Source of the DNA: Drosophila persimilis
Taxonomy: Eukaryota; Arthropoda; Insecta; Diptera; Drosophilidae
Reading direction: 5' to 3'
NCBI RefSeq assembly: GCF_003286085.1
Contig: NW_020825294.1
Location: 13,600,501 to 13,664,500, forward strand
DNA length: 64,000 nt
This document shows positions 32,101 through 41,782 of the stretch, in pieces. The position numbers were made by a program, and so were the translations under genes. Within the stretch, counting starts at the first letter, position 1, and every line of letters begins with the position of its first letter. A model generated the notes under the pieces. That model saw only the letters and a list, made by a program, of their open reading frames with translations. It ran no database searches and had not been told where the DNA came from.

Positions 32101-33054
32101 CTAACGAAAAAGGTTATTCTGGTCTGTCTCAACTGGCCTGTTAACTGCACCTGGATCAACTGCTGCAAGCTCATCCTCGGAAGTATCCCGCAATGTTTGC
32201 AGGTCATGCATGTTATCCACTCTAAAAATCTCTCCAGCTGGATGCTTCTTAACATGCACGATCGCCCGACGAGTGAAAACAGCCGATAGTGCTTTTCCTT
32301 TTTTCATTTTCATAGCCTCTTTGAAAACAGCCAGATTCTCTTTAGACAGCTGCTCATTAATATAAAACGCAGCCTGCGAGTCGAATTCCATTAGGTCCAG
32401 TGATAGCAGTTTTTTCGATTCCCTGCGATAGTTGCCAACAGCTTGCAACAACGCCGCCTTCTCTCTCACACTCTCTAGTCGCAGGATTATCACTGGATCA
32501 ACAGCTGTTCCGTGTGTTCTCTGTCGGATCCTAAAGATGTCTTTCACCCTTGGGAGGGGTGTTAGGTTAAGGGCAAAGCACATCTTGTTGAATCGGACCT
32601 TCAACATTTCACCTTCTTCAAAGGGTATTCCATGAATACGGAGATCACACGCAATGTCCGCTTTGGCGCGCTCAACACATTGTGTGCTTAGATCTCTAAC
32701 TTGCGCACGTATTTCTTGCATACCATGTACCTCATTTTTGAGTTTGATAATTTGCTGCTCCATTTCGTGGATTACCTCACCCGCCTTTTCCAATTGCAGG
32801 ACACGTTCAGTGAGTTTCTTCACATCTACTGCCATACCAAGAATTTGATTGATCATAGCTGTGAACTTTTCCTCTATGGCCTGCAATACACCCTCAGACT
32901 TTAACGTATTTGCCGTGATTAGTTCAGCCTGCTTAGCAAACATTCTGTCCAGGGCTTTCTGAATATTTTCTGGTATTTCCTCAGAACTCTTCGAGCCCTT
33001 GGGATCAGTTCCAGATTTTTCTCGCAGACGTTTTGAAACTGGAGCCATGTTCAA
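32101..33054 (-). CDS. CR1-like LINE ORF1 protein
   Basis: An uninterrupted 317-codon frame starting MNMAPVSKRLREKSG. Residues about 45-120 look like a coiled coil (IEEKFTAMINQILG, KLTERVLQLEKAGEVIHEME, then QIIKLKNEVHGMQEIRAQ), expected to drive oligomerisation. The C-terminal half resembles the nucleic-acid-binding region of arthropod CR1-type ORF1 proteins (DLRIHGIPF, YINEQLSKENLAVFKEAMKM, AIVHVKKHPAGEIFRV). It lies 120 bp upstream of ORF2 in the LINE. By analogy it binds the LINE RNA in a ribonucleoprotein particle. It is open from start to stop, but expression is unknown. Confidence 0.85.
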   Translation of the reverse strand: MNMAPVSKRLREKSGTDPKGSKSSEEIPENIQKALDRMFAKQAELITANTLKSEGVLQAIEEKFTAMINQILGMAVDVKKLTERVLQLEKAGEVIHEMEQQIIKLKNEVHGMQEIRAQVRDLSTQCVERAKADIACDLRIHGIPFEEGEMLKVRFNKMCFALNLTPLPRVKDIFRIRQRTHGTAVDPVIILRLESVREKAALLQAVGNYRRESKKLLSLDLMEFDSQAAFYINEQLSKENLAVFKEAMKMKKGKALSAVFTRRAIVHVKKHPAGEIFRVDNMHDLQTLRDTSEDELAAVDPGAVNRPVETDQNNLFR

Positions 33055-33358
33055 AACGTTTTTCCGTTACGGTGATGCTTGAAATACTGCTTTATACTGC
33101 TTGAAATACTGCTGTCTGCACTGCTTGCAACCTTTTATTGGGTATGGCTACGTTATTCTCTCAGTGACTCCGAAAGATCAAATGCTGGTTTACAGAGAGT
33201 GGTTCAGAACAATAACAAATATTCTTATTTGTACACAGTTTATAATGTGAACAAAACACTCTGTTTAATAAATAATAGTGTATCACTTGAGTTTTTTACG
33301 ATTTTGTTCCTCTGTATGTTGTACACGACTTGCTTGCTTGACGGTCATTTCGGATCTT

Positions 33359-33373
33359 GAAGAAGCGAGGTAT
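33359..33373. repeat. Right target site duplication of the LINE
   Basis: GAAGAAGCGAGGTAT, exact copy of 28998-29012. Confidence 0.95.
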
Positions 33374-34855
33374 AGAGAGTCTTTGTTATATAGGGGACGT
33401 CAAATTCTTTTGACCACATCTCTATTTACCATGGTAGAAACGTGTTCAGAAAACTTAAGTTTGTCGTCTAATATAATACCAAGATCATCCACCAGCGTAA
33501 TTATCTGAAGAGAACCACCAAATAGGGTATAGGGAGCCAACAAATGTCATACCTTTGCATTTCGAGTCATTAAGATGTAACAAGTTAGCACAACACCATG
33601 ACTGAAAGTTATTGAGATCGGATCGCAAGCGAGAATGAAATGAAATGTCGTTATACTGGAAACAGAATTTAACATCATCCGCATACATTAGTACTCGAGA
33701 GTATGTTAATACCGAAGGCAAGTCATTAATAAAGAGTGTGAAGAGTAAGGAGCCTAGATGGCTACCCTGTGGTACTCCCGAAGAAACCTTTACTGCTAAA
33801 GAGAGGGAGTTTTTGAAGAGGACTCTTTGAGACCTGAAACAAAGATAGCTTGAAATCCATCTCAGGAGGTTGGGCAGAAACCCTAAAATGTCAAGTTTAT
33901 GCGCTAAAAGGGAATGGCTTACAGAGTTGAATGCTTTACTTAAGTCGGAGTAAATTACATCCGTCTCTAACAAGTTAGTGGTGGTTGATCACCGCCTTAT
34001 AAATCCATGCTGAGTTGCAGATATAATTGACTTGCAGAGATGTTGCAAGTGCGGAGTTAAAACCTTCTCAAACATTTTGGGAATAGCGGATAACTTTGCT
34101 CTACCTCTATACTTTTTTGCTTGAGACTTGCTACCTTTTTAATGGTAATGGTTCCAGATCGGGGGAAGCAAGAAGAATCGATGGACAGGGTGAATAGTCC
34201 AAGGGTCCACACAAAGCCTCGGCGCAGTACCTGAGTACACAACCTGGAACCCAGTCTGGACCCGGTGAAAACACCGGCTTAGCTGGTCGAAGATCATGAA
34301 GTAAAGAACATTCATTTAACAAGGGACAGTAACAGTAAACCGTATGGGTACGGGTGACAAGAGTAGCTTTCCTCAGAATATGTGGTTTTGAAAAATTGGC
34401 CAAAAAGTTCGGCAATTGCCTGATCATTATTTGCCGACGTATTACAAAATGATAGCGAGGATGGGTGTGCGGACGTTCTACGCGTACTGTTTACGAAGCT
34501 GTAAAACTGTTCAGAGTCCTGAGAAAAACGTATCCTGCATCGATATAGGTAGCTCTTATAGGATTGAGCATTAAGAACTGAAAAGTTTGTCCGAGCTATG
34601 ACATAGCGATAATGGGAAGTAGGAGAAACAACCTGAGCATTAAGAACTGAAAAGTTTGTCCGAGCTATGACATAGCGATAGTGGGAAGTAGGAGAAACAA
34701 CTTCCTGATATTTTTTCTAAAGTCTGGATTTTAAGTTTTTTAGACTGGATAGCTCTTTGGTAAACCAAGGGGGTTTTCCAGATCTAATCGGACAAGAAAG
34801 CGGGACACAAGAATCAAAAATGTGCCAAGAGCATTGTAACAAATGTTTGTGCCTT
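33374..34855 (-). pseudogene. Family A LINE, unit 2: reverse transcriptase and linker
   Basis: The open RT block at 33485-33973 differs from the unit 1 frame (20579-21067) at only a few residues. It keeps YSDLSKAFNS, GVPQGSHLGSLLFTLFINDL and MYADDVKF. Upstream, to the right, the linker includes the same 69-bp tandem duplication (about 34566-34703) as in unit 1. The two copies are nearly identical over about 1.5 kb, which indicates recent duplication or gene conversion. Confidence 0.9.
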
Positions 34856-35730
34856 TTATGATTTCAGTGCACAAATAAAATGCGGAACAATCAAAATCCC
34901 TAATGAGGTTATCCAGTTTCGCAAGCTCGGATTTACGAAAGCAGAGGACACGTTCAGATAGCCTACTTGAACGATCCAATATCTAGCGACACTTCGAAAG
35001 GGATGGTAGGCGTCTTCAGGTATAGTAAGCGGAAGGGCTCGGGTTAACAACACCATGGTCGGATCCGATACAAAGCACAGATCAAGCAATCGACCCAAGG
35101 AATTTTTTATTTTTTGAATTGGGACAGGGACAGGTCAAGCCGCCAAAAAAGTAATGTCTGACATGGGCACTAGTTTACTAGATTTGTTCACCGAAGACCA
35201 AACAGTTCCTGGCAAGTTGAAGTCACCAATATCATACGATCTTTATCTGATAGCGAGGAAGAAACAGCGGCTAAAGCAGACAAGTGCTGCTTATAAATAG
35301 AGATATCCGAAGAAGGTGGAATATACAAGCAAGTAATGAATACAGCGAAAGCGGGAAGAATCCGTTTTACACACAGGAATTCCAGTTCCGGTTGAACCTG
35401 GACTGTGAAGTGTTCCCACATGAAGTTAGAATCCACTGCAATCAGAACCCCTCCTGCACGTCGAGTCGAACGGTCCTTTCTAAAAGATGTGTACAGGCCT
35501 GCCACAACCTCGGAACTAAGAATTTCCGGCTTTAACCAGGTTTCAGTAAACACAATAACGTGGGAAGCAAATGCAACATTATCCCGGATAGGAATGCTGA
35601 GCTTACTACGTAAGCCTCTAACATTCTGATAAGTTACTATAAGGTGGAAGCAGGACGGGAAGATGAGGAAGAGGAAGTTGAGGTTGAGGGTGGCACACTG
35701 GAATGATTTGTAAGAGTTATGGGGGGCCAA
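34856..35730 (-). pseudogene. Family A LINE, unit 2: endonuclease
   Basis: The 180-codon frame 35188-35730 opens MAPHNSYKSFQC and then enters the endonuclease (VTYQNVRGLRSKL, FTETWLKPEIL, RAGGVLIAVDSNF). After a shift near 35190 the sequence continues with FNLPGTVWS-like residues, and the 34856-35098 frame reads LLDLCFVSDP and AYHPF, the C-terminal part of the same fold. The asparagine, the glutamate and a histidine of the active site are therefore recognisable. Unit 1 lost most of this region when the gypsy fragment came in. Confidence 0.8.
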
Positions 35731-36467
35731 TTCTTCTTCTTAGCCTTAAACTCCTTCACCATCAAATGCTCCGGCCATAATTTGGCGGAGCAAATGGTGT
35801 CAAATTGAGTTGGGGAGATTCTTATCATAAACGATAACACCTTTATACCCACGGCTTTTATTTTGCTTTGAATAAAAGCAATTACATCATTAGATATGAG
35901 GTCAGGGGCCAGCCGTGAAACAAAACCTTGTCGTTTTGGTGGGACTCCCACCAGCGGCTTAGGCGCCACAGGCCTAGTTCCTGTGGTGGCAATATCCGGA
36001 GGTCCGGAACTTCTTATCACTGGTGGGATTCGGAAAGACGGGACAACAAGCGAACTTGCGGACACCACGGACATAGACGCTGCAGATGTACTGGACTGCA
36101 CGTTCTCCAAAGCGATGAATTCGGCTACCGAATCTGCATCGCCAGCAGCTGTTGTTGTCCTTGGAGTGGCAAACGAGATCAGCTGCTGAACACCGGGAGT
36201 GGTCGGAGTCACTTTTTCGGCAGCGAACTGCTGAGTGACGGCTGGCACTTGCGGATCCCGCGGAGTGACCCTTTTACGCCTCAGAAACTCATTCAGCAGT
36301 TGCAGACTTCCAAATTGAGACTCTATAGCTAGGAGCCGATCGTACTGCTTTTTAACGCCAAAGGTCAGCTCCTTAAAGCCTTGTAATAAAAAAGGCCCGC
36401 AAAAGTCACCACCCGTTGTTTGGAATGCTGGATTAATCGTTACGCGATCAGCAGGCAAACTTCCCAT
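35637..36467 (-). pseudogene. Chimeric frame: BEL integrase start fused to family A LINE ORF1, unit 2
   Basis: 276 codons, almost identical to the frame at 25269-26114, with the same BEL start (MGSLPADRVTINPAFQTTGG), the same joint (FLLQ|GFKELTFGV) and the same serine-rich end (STSSSSSSRPASTL). Differences are a handful of substitutions. Sharing the joint shows that the fusion predates the tandem duplication. Whether the fused frame was ever translated is unknown. Confidence 0.85.
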
Positions 36468-37317
36468 CCCTCAGAACTGGCTTCAAACGGAAGCATCTAA
36501 CACATTTGCGAATGATGCCCGCTACATATTTGCGTCCACCAGGCTATCGGATAGTCGAACTGGCGGATCGGGTCCCTAGAATGACTAAACCGGAATTGAT
36601 TTTTTTGTACTTTATTATGATAAGCTTTATTAGTTTGATCTTCTTTTTTTTGTTTTCGTCGTACCCCGACGGATATTAGTCAATTATTTTAGTTGTCGAG
36701 GGGCACAAACATCTGTTCTCGGCCTGGGTCTCCGCGTAAGTGTTTTTCGTTCGGCGCTCTTGCGCTCGGTAAACCACGCTGCCGTCGATCGAATAAGTGT
36801 GGGGAATAAAGTGTCAGCGTGGGATTGGCTGTCGCCTCGCGAAACGTCGCGAAGAATTAAGTGCAAGGGAGTGGGAGTTTTTTTGACACATTTATTGTGA
36901 GGTGTTCTTTGAGTACATATGTCAAAAAATATGAGAATGAAGCGGCGCACAGTTGGATATTCAGCTTGCGAAATTAATAACTTCTGAAAAAATAAAGATA
37001 TCTTCATGAAACCGCTTAATCTGCTTAACTAAATTATGCTACAATGTCTAAAATGTCACTATAATAAGTTAAAGTTGTTTTTTTTTTGCCGGTGCATATT
37101 TCCCTATGTAAAATGTTCAATTTTTATTTTTTTTTTACATCGATAAAGTAATTTTGTTCAGGCCAGCAGGAGATGGTTGCCGCGCACTGTGCCAACGCCG
37201 GGCGCTCCGGTCCCAACTTGCGCTCGCGCATGATGCAATTATACAAGGTGGTCTCGTCGGCAAAAGTCAAAAGTAATATTTAAATTTTATGCAGCCAGTA
37301 ATAATTTTTCGTCAACA
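36468..37317. repeat. Spacer X, unit 2
   Basis: Full-length version matching 17972-18840 with small indels (for example loss of 4 bp at about 36543 and 12 bp near 36795). A 107-codon minus frame at 36684-37007 covers the GC-rich part. It is open in this copy but has no recognised motif, and a similar but differently bounded frame exists at 18155-18412, so I treat it as chance. Confidence 0.75.
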
Positions 37318-38288
37318 TTTTTATACCCGATACTCGTTTTGAGTATCGGGGTATATTAGATTTGTGGTAAAAGTGGATGTGTGTAACGTCCAGAAGGAAT
37401 CGTTTCCGACCCCCTAAAGTATATATATTCTTGATCAGCATCAATAGCCGTGTCGATTGAGCCATGTCTGTCTGTCCGTCTGTCCGTCCGTCCGTCTGTC
37501 CGTCCTCTTCAGCGCCTAATGCTCAAAGACTATAAAAGCTAGAGTAACGATGTTTTGTATCCAGACTTCTGTGATATGTCACTGCTCCAAAAATATTTCA
37601 AAACTTTGCCCCGCCCACTTCCGCCCCCACAAAGGGCGAAAATCTGTGGCATCCACAATTTCGACGATACGAGAAAACTAAAAACGCAGAATCGTAGAAG
37701 ATGACTATGTCTTCTAGAGTGCAAAATCTGAACTAGATCGTATAATTATTATAGCCAGAATCAAGAAAACAATTTCATTCTTTCTCGCTCTGTCTCTCTC
37801 TAACACACAGGTTTTATGGTCGGTTTTGCCAATTGCAAAATATGAGTTCAAGGATCTCAGAACCCATAAGAGCCAGAGCAACCAAATTCGGTATCCACAC
37901 TCCTGTGATATCGGACCTTGACCGTTTTTGTCAAAATTGCGCCACACCCCCTTCCGCCCCCGCAAAGGACGAAAATCTGTTGCATCCACAATATTGCAGA
38001 TTCGAGAAAACTAAAAACGCAGAATCATAGATAACGACCATATCTATCAGATTGCTGAGTCTGGATCAGATGGGATCATTTTTATAGCCAATAGGAACAA
38101 ATCAATTTGCAGTGGCTACGCAGCGCCCGACGTCACGCTCAGACTGATTTTCTGTCTCTCTCGCACGCACTCCTTGTCGTGTCGTTCAATATTAGCGGCG
38201 TCTGCCCGAGGAGAGCCATACTGACTAAGTATCGGGTATAAATGTAGAGTTGCGGTCTCCGCAGCAACTCGCAACGTTCCCTCTCGTT
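37318..38288 (+). mobile_element. DINE-1/INE-1-like repeat, unit 3 (array end)
   Basis: Starts TTTTATACCCGATACTCGTTTTGAGTATCGG, forming a short hairpin at the very end. It has a GTCY microsatellite at about 37466-37504 (GTCTGTCTGTCCGTCTGTCC) and ends GAGTTGCGGTCTCCGCAGCAACTC, then GTTCCCTCTCG. After 38288 the array stops and unrelated sequence begins. Confidence 0.9.
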
Positions 38289-38429
38289 AGTTATATTAAA
38301 ATGTTCTTTTACATAATATATAAAGATTACTTCTAATTCTGTGGAATTTTTTTTATATGCTTTTTATATAATATGCAATATGTAATTTTGTATACAAAAA
38401 AAAAAAATATAAAAAAATTCTTCCGTGAT

Positions 38430-38825
38430 AAGGGACAACACGAACGAACTTCGGCTCCCGACGAGACCACCTTGTATAATTGCATCATGCATCATGCGCT
38501 CGCGCGCTCGGAGGGGCGCTCGGGAGGTCTACGATCCACAGGTCATGATCCACACGGCGCTCAAGCCAGCATAGAGCATAGATCATAAGCCTTAGAAGTT
38601 AGTTACGTTTCCACCCACGATTTGAACGGCCGACCTATCGAGCCCCAGAAAAAAATACACACCTACATATCACGAAACACAGCTACTTTACATTTCTCGC
38701 GACGGCTTCTAGGAGGTTCACTGGATCAACGATTTTTTACGTTTTCGGAATTGAGAGAGAATTGAATCGAGTTTTCCATCCCAGTCCGAGTCCGAGTCCG
38801 AGTATGTACATACATATGCATATAC
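38430..38825 (+). repeat. BEL-like LTR fragment, orientation 1
   Basis: Contains CGACGAGACCACCTTGTATAATTG (shared in reverse with spacer X) and GCGCGCTCGGAGGGGCGCTCGG. It also contains TAAGCCTTAGAAGTTAGTTACG, shared in reverse with 40920-41060. The right end (TTCCATCCCAGTCCGAGTCCGAG) matches in reverse the region near 40690. The LTR nature is inferred from the similarity to the LTR at 44676-44936. No gene is present. Confidence 0.5.
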
Positions 38826-38829
38826 ATAT

Positions 38830-39495
38830 AGTGACATATCTATAGTCCATGCTCCGCATACCCTTGTCTATGTCTACTACCCTGCACCCACAATACTATA
38901 AACAATCCGACACTACTATAAACAATCCGACACTCTCAGCTTCGAAACCCCATAAACAATCTCACGCTCAAAATGGACCACGCGTAGCCGATTGCAGGCA
39001 ATGTAAACAAACACCCCAAGCTAGAAGTGGAACATAAAACAATAGATGCCGCACTAGAATCCAGCCGCACTAAAATCCAGCCGCACTAGAATCACGCCAC
39101 TCTTCAGTGGCGCCATGGTAGCTCAGCCACCCCCAAGTAATGCAACACCGATCATACGCAGCGGAAGCCTTTCATCAAAAGCCGCCTTTCCCACATATCG
39201 ATCGAGTCACGTACTCCATCTCCGAAGCCGAAGTCGAAGCCAACGCCTCCGAATCCAAATCCGAATCCCAAGCTGAGCATCATGATATAAATAGTCTACA
39301 TTTAAGAAGGCAAATCGGTTCTGTTCAAGACAAACGTCAATCGCGACACTGTCGGAGAATTCAACAAAAGTTAATTCCATTCAAGACATCGGACATCAGT
39401 CATCGTCGGGGAAATAACTAATCAATGTGCACTAAGTTTAAGTGAAAGAATAAAATCTTTTTTAAAACGTAAATTGCAGTGTCGCATATTTAACT
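38830..39495 (+). repeat. Solo LTR of the errantivirus family
   Basis: Begins AGTGACATATCTATAG and ends GTGTCGCATATTTAACT, like the 5' LTR at 49345. It is flanked by ATAT on both sides, consistent with the AT-rich target duplications of 17.6/297-type elements. It carries TATAAATA at about 39286 and AATAAA near 39451. No internal region is attached. Relative to the 5' LTR it lacks about 50 bp near 39112 (AGAGATCAATTACTAATCG...). Confidence 0.85.
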
Positions 39496-39660
39496 ATATA
39501 TATGGATTTTCAAGAACATGATAATTTAAAATGCGTACGTATATGTAAGATAATATGTATACGTATGGTACGTCGTGTGGTATTTTTATTGGCAATATAA
39601 TTAGTTAAATAAAGAGACGAGATGATTTGTTATTTATATCTTTATAAGACAGAAAATAAA
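39496..39660. repeat. Segment R, left part (also found right of the full errantivirus)
   Basis: AAATGCGTACGTATATGTA and GACAATATAATTAGTTAA-like words recur in the same order at about 56370-56460, right after the 3' LTR of the full element. The segment is interrupted by the DINE-1 at 39661 and appears to continue at 40532. No gene is present. Confidence 0.6.
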
Positions 39661-40531
39661 ATGAGGGGGAACGTTGTGAGTTGCTGCGGAGACCGAAACT
39701 CTACATTTATACACGATACTTAATCAGTATGGCTCTCCTTTGACAGACGCCACGAATATTAAACGACACGACAAAGAGTGCGTGCGAGAGAGACAGAAAA
39801 TCAGTCTGAGCGTGTCGTCGGGCGCTGCGTAGCCCCTGCATTTAGATTTGTTCTTTTTGGTTGTAAAAATAATACGACCTGATCCAGATTCAGCAATCTG
39901 ATAGATATGGTAATTTTCTATGATTGTGCGTTTTTAGTTTTTTCGAATCTGCAATATTATGGTTGCAACAGATTTTCGTTCTTTATGGGGGCGGAAGGAT
40001 GTGGGGCGAAATTTTGAGATATACGTTTTATAGTGAGATCTAACAGGAGTGGGGATACCATATTTGGTTGCTCTAGCCTTAATAGTTTCTGAGATTTGTG
40101 GATGAAACCTGTGTGTTAGAGAGAGACAGAGCGAAAAAGAATGAAATTGTTTTCTTGTTCTGGCTATAACAATTATACGATCTGGTTCAGATTTTGCACT
40201 CCAGAAGATATAGTCATCCTCTACGATTCTGCGTAAATTTATTTTCTCGTATCTTTAAAATTGTGGATCCCACAGATTTTCGCCCTTTGTGTGGGCGGAA
40301 GTGGGCGAGGCAAAGTTTTGAAATATTCTTGTAACAGTGACATATTACAGAGGTCTGGATATAAAATGTCGTTGCTCTAGCTCTTATAGTCTTTGAGCAC
40401 TAGACGCTGATATGGACGGACAGACAGACAGACGGACGGACGGACAGACTGGGCTCAATCGACTCAGCTATTGATGCTGATTAAGAATGTACACATTATG
40501 GGGTCGGAAAAAATTCCTTCTGGACGGAGTA
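39661..40531 (-). mobile_element. DINE-1/INE-1-like repeat
   Basis: Reverse orientation: ATGAGGGGGAACGTTGTGAGTTG on the left, a GTCY-type run (GGACGGACAGACAGACAGACGG) at about 40415-40445, and GGGGTCGGAAAAAATTCCTTCTGGACG on the right. The last 60 bp or so, including the ATACTCATTTTGAGTATCGGG end, are missing. It interrupts segment R. Confidence 0.85.
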
Positions 40532-41110
40532 TAACTATAGAACGTTGAGCATGCACGGAATAAACAACATAGTAATTACAAGAATATGTCATAAGGTTTT
40601 TGCAAGTCGCTTGGATTGCGTTGCTTTCACATAAGAGCGAAAAGGCATACTTATGTACATATGCCGCGGGAACTCGGACTGGGATAAAAACTCGCACAAA
40701 ATCAGTGTACTGGTGTTGGTCACAATCGTAGAGTTGTACTTGTCTTGCAATTAGAGTGATCCGCCGATGCTGGCTGAAGTGCAATCGGATCAACGGAGCT
40801 GCTGGGTCCAGTGACGATCCAAGGCGAAGACGTCTAGTTCCAATAGAGGTGTTTCAATGTATTTTCGTATTGTATAGGGTGCGAGTATGTAAACGACGCG
40901 GCAGCTTGTAGCGGGGTTGGTATCGTAACTAAAAACTAAGCCTTATGACCTACGCTTTATGCTGCGGTGAGCGCTGTGTGGACCGTGGAGATCTTCCGAG
41001 CGCCCCTCCGAGCGCGCAAGACCGAGTTGGGACCGGAGCGCACGGAGTTGGCACACAGTGGCCATCGAGGATCACTGCGGTGTGGTCTTTATTGCTGATA
41101 TTTGGGAACA
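40532..41110 (-). repeat. Segment R right part and BEL-like LTR fragment, orientation 2
   Basis: The left part (GAGCATGCACGGAATAAA, about 40546) matches 56532-56550. The right part contains GACGCGGCAGCTTGTAG (about 40895), also present in the LTR at 44676-44936, and CCGAGCGCCCCTCCGAGCGCGC, the reverse complement of the word at about 38495. Reading on the minus strand it would start TGTTCCCAAATATCAG at about 41108. The 193-codon + frame through this stretch has no motif. Confidence 0.5.
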
Positions 41111-41149
41111 AAAATAAGTGCAACTCTCTTCTTGCAAGAATGCAGGTAA

Positions 41150-41520
41150 GATCTGGTCTGGAGTTCTCAGACCAAAGACACTCCACGTTTGGCTCCACGC
41201 TGCCTTACAATGGTGGAGGTTTATCTGCAGGAACATCAATGACATTCCTGAGGCTTAGCCGAGACCCATGCTCTGGATCTCAGTCGGCTGGGGACATCTT
41301 CTCACTTCACGGCCTCCAGTTTCGCTCCTGGGTAGACCTCTTTGAGGGCAGCCACCGCCTTCATGTAGAGGGTCGCAGAGCGAGCGTTTTGGCAGGCGAT
41401 GGCTTTCACATTGCTTTGGCGGTGGTCCGCCATTCTCCCCTAGTTTTTGTAGGAACCGGTCCACCCCGGTATCCGGGGTTAGTTTCTTTGTTGATAAATC
41501 GTCCTTCTTGGGTCTTCCAT
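41150..41520 (-). pseudogene. Retroelement-associated fragment, DUF4780-like
   Basis: On the minus strand the translation gives CQNARSATLYMKAVAALKEV, then PGAKLEAVKREDVPSRLRSRAW. This resembles a domain (DUF4780-type) often found in insect proteins beside retroelements, where a YxxAVxxLGxxWPGAxLExV pattern recurs. Stop codons at both sides limit it to about 60 residues. The family call is from memory of the pattern and is tentative. Confidence 0.4.
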
Positions 41521-41580
41521 CTTTAGTTTTGTTGTAAGTTTTTATTTTTTGGTTTATTTCTTAAGTTTTGATTAAAGTTT

Positions 41581-41782
41581 TTTTATACCCGATACTCAAA
41601 ATGAGTTTTGGGGTATATTAGAGTTGTGGAAAAAGTGGATGTGTGTAACGTCCAGAAGGAATCGTTTCTGACCCCATAAAGTATATATATTCTTGATCAG
41701 CATCAATAGCCGAGTGGATTGAGCCCTGTCTGTCTGTCCGTCTGTCCGTCCCTATCAGCGCCTAGTGCTCAAAGACTATAAG
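41581..41782 (+). mobile_element. DINE-1-like repeat, left piece of a split copy
   Basis: TTTTATACCCGATACTCAAAATGAG to the GTCY run (GTCTGTCTGTCCGTCTGTCCG) and GTGCTCAAAGACTATAAG. The consensus would continue with AGCTAGAGCAACGA, which is found at 43489. The 1.7-kb interruption is a gypsy fragment. Confidence 0.85.

Larger units (their letters stand above)
29013..33358 (-). mobile_element. Near-complete CR1-like LINE inserted in family A LINE
   Basis: The 4346-bp insertion has a 5' leader of about 300 bp (33055-33358), ORF1, ORF2 and a 3' untranslated region containing a T-rich tract on the + strand (29156-29350). It ends on the minus strand with an A/T-rich tail (ATACAAATAAATACAAAATACAAAT). 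A 15-bp target duplication flanks it. Two frameshifts in ORF2 and one internal deletion are the only major lesions. It differs from family A in sequence and ORF1 type, and resembles CR1-type elements of the DMCR1A kind known from Drosophila (family-level inference). Confidence 0.9.
17972..38288. repeat. Tandem array of a ~5-kb composite transposon unit
   Basis: Four landmark blocks recur in the same order and orientation: spacer X (17972, 26115, 36468), DINE-1 (+) (18841, 26593, 37318), spacer F (19803, 27375) and family A LINE (-) with a BEL integrase scrap (19978, 28552). Removing the later insertions gives unit lengths of about 4.9 and 5.0 kb. The array starts with a partial unit (X only) and ends with a partial unit (DINE-1 only). 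Both LINE copies share the same 69-bp internal duplication and the same BEL joint, so they are copies of one unit and not separate insertions. Confidence 0.85.

Noticed and set aside
36684-37007. A 107-codon minus frame in spacer X as a small gene
   Set aside because: The frame is not kept in the same form in the other copy (18155-18412), and the third copy has the region deleted.
40945-41526. A 193-codon + frame as a gene
   Set aside because: It runs through a BEL-like LTR fragment and antisense to the DUF4780-like segment. It has no motif.
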